64,000 bases of DNA from contig NZ_CP102332.1 in NCBI RefSeq assembly GCF_024600715.1, forward strand, positions 4,216,001-4,280,000, read 5' to 3'. A program made the position numbers and the translations under genes. Shown in pieces: positions 63,813 through 64,000 of the stretch. The notes under the pieces are model-generated. The model made no database searches, was not told the DNA's origin, and saw only the letters and a list, made by a program, of their open reading frames with translations. Each line of letters starts with the position of its first letter. Within the stretch, counting starts at the first letter, position 1. This DNA comes from Streptomyces changanensis. Its GTDB lineage: Bacteria; Actinomycetota; Actinomycetes; Streptomycetales; Streptomycetaceae.

Positions 63813-64000
63813 ATGGCGGACACCGCGGACACCACGCCCGGCCGGCGGCCGGACCGCGACGGCGGGGGACCGCACCACGGCGGCCCGGCCCCCGGCGGCC
63901 CCGGCCCCGACGGCCGGCAGACACCCGCGCCGCGGAAGGCGAGCTGGCGGTACATCGGGCCCGGCATCGTCGTGGCGGCCACCGGCGTCGGCGCCGGCGA
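63813..64000 (+). CDS. Nramp-like divalent metal transporter, N-terminal part
   Basis: The first 62 codons, cut by the window end. A cytoplasmic Gly/Pro/Asp-rich N terminus (MADTADTTPGRRPD, about 45 residues) is followed by SWRYIGPGIVVAATGVGAG. This is the opening of the first membrane helix of Nramp family proteins, where the GPGIVVAATGVGAGD segment includes the metal-binding Asp just past the cut. The family call needs the rest of the gene. It diverges from the carboxypeptidase gene. Confidence 0.6.
   Translation, partial: MADTADTTPGRRPDRDGGGPHHGGPAPGGPGPDGRQTPAPRKASWRYIGPGIVVAATGVGAG

Noticed and set aside
1..64000. tRNA, rRNA, transposase or integrase genes
   Set aside because: I looked for tRNA-like T-loop sequences, transposase DDE motifs and integrase signatures and saw none. 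This is a visual reading and a tRNA scan would be decisive.

Overview
This window is a high-G+C actinobacterial chromosome segment, almost certainly from Streptomyces or a close Streptomycetaceae relative. Codon third positions are almost all G or C and GTG and TTG starts are common. Marker families agree: a DUF397/DUF5753 regulatory set, mycothiol S-conjugate amidase (Mca), the acyl-CoA carboxylase epsilon subunit, the tiny membrane protein MmpB, an LAxTG-type (sortase E) surface protein and an Rv1264-like adenylate cyclase. From memory, the order PNP / phosphosugar mutase / LpdA / carboxylase alpha / Maf / PccE-PccB / BirA / Cya / enoyl-CoA hydratase / GGDEF / HutH matches the S. coelicolor core around SCO4916-SCO4932. 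I see no insertion sequence, prophage, CRISPR array, rRNA or tRNA gene.

Layout. 0-3.4 kb: a frameshifted conserved gene and a WhiJ/AbaA-like regulatory trio (anti-sigma-type ATPase, HTH-DUF5753, DUF397). 3.4-11 kb: PH-domain membrane protein, DinB-fold protein, nucleoside salvage (purine nucleoside phosphorylase plus phosphosugar mutase), gamma-glutamylcyclotransferase-like protein, LpdA-type quinone reductase, DeoR regulator. 11-20 kb: acyl-CoA carboxylase alpha, beta and epsilon subunits and the biotin ligase that would activate them, with Maf, MmpB, an orphan LuxR protein and a secreted FnIII-like protein between them. 20-25.5 kb: adenylate cyclase, enoyl-CoA hydratase, GAF-GGDEF diguanylate cyclase and histidine ammonia-lyase. 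25.5-31 kb: small LAxTG surface protein, L,D-transpeptidase lipoprotein, MmyB-type regulator diverging from a zinc alcohol dehydrogenase, DUF1330.

31-39.5 kb: MsrA, then three paralogous membrane-anchored proteins of unknown function around an M48 metalloprotease (the least understood part of the window), cystathionine gamma-synthase, and a sigma-like protein translationally coupled to a small membrane protein. 39.5-48.6 kb: MarR, threonine dehydratase, a DrrAB-type ABC exporter, GreA, DUF4307, Mca, a scar joining two broken genes, and a DUF255 thioredoxin-fold protein. 48.6-56.1 kb: TrhA, GTP-dependent PEP carboxykinase, alanine-type aminotransferase, secreted trypsin-like protease, MptB-like mannosyltransferase. 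56.1-62.2 kb: a D-amino-acid catabolism locus (D-aminoacylase and D-serine/threonine dehydratase-like gene diverging from PfkB kinase, IclR and RidA) with an IclR-type palindrome between the arms, then a decayed Ser/Thr kinase tail. 62.2-64 kb: secreted M14 carboxypeptidase and the first codons of an Nramp-like transporter cut by the window end.

Most annotation is ordinary core metabolism. The points most worth following are the M48/triplicated-family cluster, the long hairpin before mmpB, the altered PfkB anion-hole motif, the DUF4365/Uma2 deletion scar, and two variable-looking short tandem repeats.
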